Positions 63,280-64,000 of a stretch of DNA of 64,000 nt are shown here, piece after piece (the first letter of the stretch is position 1; each line of letters begins with the position of its first letter). Source of the DNA: Bacillus sp. es.036 (GTDB taxonomy: Bacteria > Bacillota > Bacilli > Bacillales > Guptibacillaceae); NCBI RefSeq assembly GCF_002563635.1, contig NZ_PDIZ01000001.1, forward strand, positions 1,178,001 through 1,242,000, read 5' to 3'. The notes under the pieces were generated by a model, which made no database searches, was not told the origin of the DNA, and saw nothing but the letters and a program-made list of their open reading frames with translations. The position numbers were made by a program, and so were the translations under genes.

Positions 63280-63489
63280 TTGAAAGCAAATGCAGATGAT
63301 CGTCGAGATAACGCAGAAAAATTAAAGAGCATGGTACAAGACACGATTGAGAATATTCATGATGCTGAAGCATCTTTAGAATTTACGGATAGCGATATAC
63401 AAAAAAAGGCGATTAAAGAAAAGAATCAGCGCAGAAAACAAAGTATTGAGTCAATGCGAAATGAAATTAAAGATGAATCAAAACAATAA
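63280..63489 (+). CDS. tlp: Tlp, small acid-soluble spore protein
   Basis: A 69-residue helical spore protein: KANADDRRDNAEKLKSMVQDTIENI is the Tlp signature. TTG 63280 follows GGGAGG. Made in the forespore. Confidence 0.92.
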   Translation: MKANADDRRDNAEKLKSMVQDTIENIHDAEASLEFTDSDIQKKAIKEKNQRRKQSIESMRNEIKDESKQ

Positions 63490-63496
63490 GTAGTTT

Positions 63497-63534
63497 AAGG
63501 ACTGAATGACAAAACGTCATTCAGTCCTTCTTAT
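63497..63534 (+). terminator. Terminator after tlp
   Basis: A 14-bp stem AAGGACTGAATGAC with its complement, loop AAAAC, followed by CTTATT. Confidence 0.88.
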
Positions 63535-63602
63535 TCATGCTTCATGGGAGGTTTATGATAAAATAGAATTGACACCACGTTGAAGTTAGGAGAGGAAACA
63601 GG

Positions 63603-64000
63603 ATGTACATAGCTACTACGTCAATAGATGTTCGATATGCAGAAACCGATCAAATGGGGGTTGTTTATCATGCCAACTATCTTGTTTGGTTTGAACTTGG
63701 CAGAACAGCTTTAATAAATGATTTAGGATTCCGGTACGCTGACATGGAAAAAGAGGGGATTCTATCTCCGGTCATGGATATAAAAGCAAGCTACAAACAT
63801 CCCGTTCGATATGGCGATGAAGTAAGAGTGAAGACCTGGGTGGATTCTTATGATGGTCTTCGCGTCAATTATGGGTATGAAGTAATCAATGGAGACGGTG
63901 ATATTTGCGTGACGGGTGAATCAATGCATACGTGCGTGAAGCGAGATACGTTCCGTCCTGTATCTATTCGAAGAAAGTTTCCGGAATGGCATCAGGCGTA
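63603..64000 (+). CDS. yneP: YneP, acyl-CoA thioesterase (partial)
   Basis: A hot-dog fold thioesterase of the YbgC/4HBT type, open to the window edge (132 codons seen). SIDVRYAETDQMGVVYHANYLVWFELGR carries the catalytic Asp (YAETDQMG) and the usual YHANY. Nearly complete, since the family is ~140 residues. GAGAGGAAACAGG precedes the ATG. It is next to tlp as in B. subtilis. Confidence 0.93.
   Translation, partial: MYIATTSIDVRYAETDQMGVVYHANYLVWFELGRTALINDLGFRYADMEKEGILSPVMDIKASYKHPVRYGDEVRVKTWVDSYDGLRVNYGYEVINGDGDICVTGESMHTCVKRDTFRPVSIRRKFPEWHQA

Overview
This 64 kb window comes from a low-GC, spore-forming Gram-positive bacterium of the family Bacillaceae. The best evidence is the right half, which keeps the Bacillus subtilis gene neighbourhood lexA-yneA-yneB-ynzC ... 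sirA-yneF ... ccdA ... ccdC-yneK-sspP-sspO-citB-sspN-tlp-yneP, including spore proteins and the sporulation replication inhibitor SirA. The exact genus cannot be read from the sequence; a marine, halophilic or alkaliphilic lineage is possible.

Positions 1 to about 28,000 are a prophage whose early half lies off the left edge. From the left come accessory genes (a partial gene and a DEAH helicase on the minus strand, then a degenerate tyrosine-recombinase-like protein and a RelA/SpoT-type synthetase on the plus strand). A complete siphovirus late operon follows: HNH nuclease, a GC-rich cos-like region, terminases, portal, ClpP-like protease, HK97 capsid, connectors, major tail protein, tail chaperones with a -1 frameshift site, tape measure, distal tail protein, a 2146-residue tail protein, BhlA-like protein, amidase and holin. 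A SIR2 protein, a likely anti-phage gene, sits after the lysis cassette. The right attachment site probably lies between 27,800 and 28,200.

Positions 28,200 to 42,600 are chromosomal accessory genes: a CoA-disulfide reductase/rhodanese fusion with a CstR/CsoR-like operator, an NlpC/P60 protein whose catalytic Cys is Ser, a Nudix gene interrupted by one UGA, a GH2 glycosidase with GPH transporter and regulator, a dihydroorotate-dehydrogenase-like membrane fusion, small membrane proteins, an acyl-CoA synthetase relic and a ferritin. Positions 42,600 to 49,420 hold the SOS locus (lexA/yneA with four LexA boxes), sirA, yneF, a VanY-type carboxypeptidase, ccdA, an orphan mrpB-like gene, ccdC and yneK.

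The most notable part is 50,109 to 57,871, a complete selenocysteine system inserted between yneK and sspP/citB: tRNA-Sec (minus), selB followed in the same operon by a PhnD-PhnE-PhnC-like ABC transporter, selD (minus, with an in-frame UGA at the active site), a small SelW/Rdx-like selenoprotein with a CxxU motif, and selA. Conventional gene calling truncates selD and misses the SelW-like gene. The linked transporter is a candidate selenium-uptake system; this is inference from context. The window closes with sspP, sspO, citB, an FbpB-like protein, sspN, two uncharacterised proteins, tlp and a truncated yneP thioesterase.
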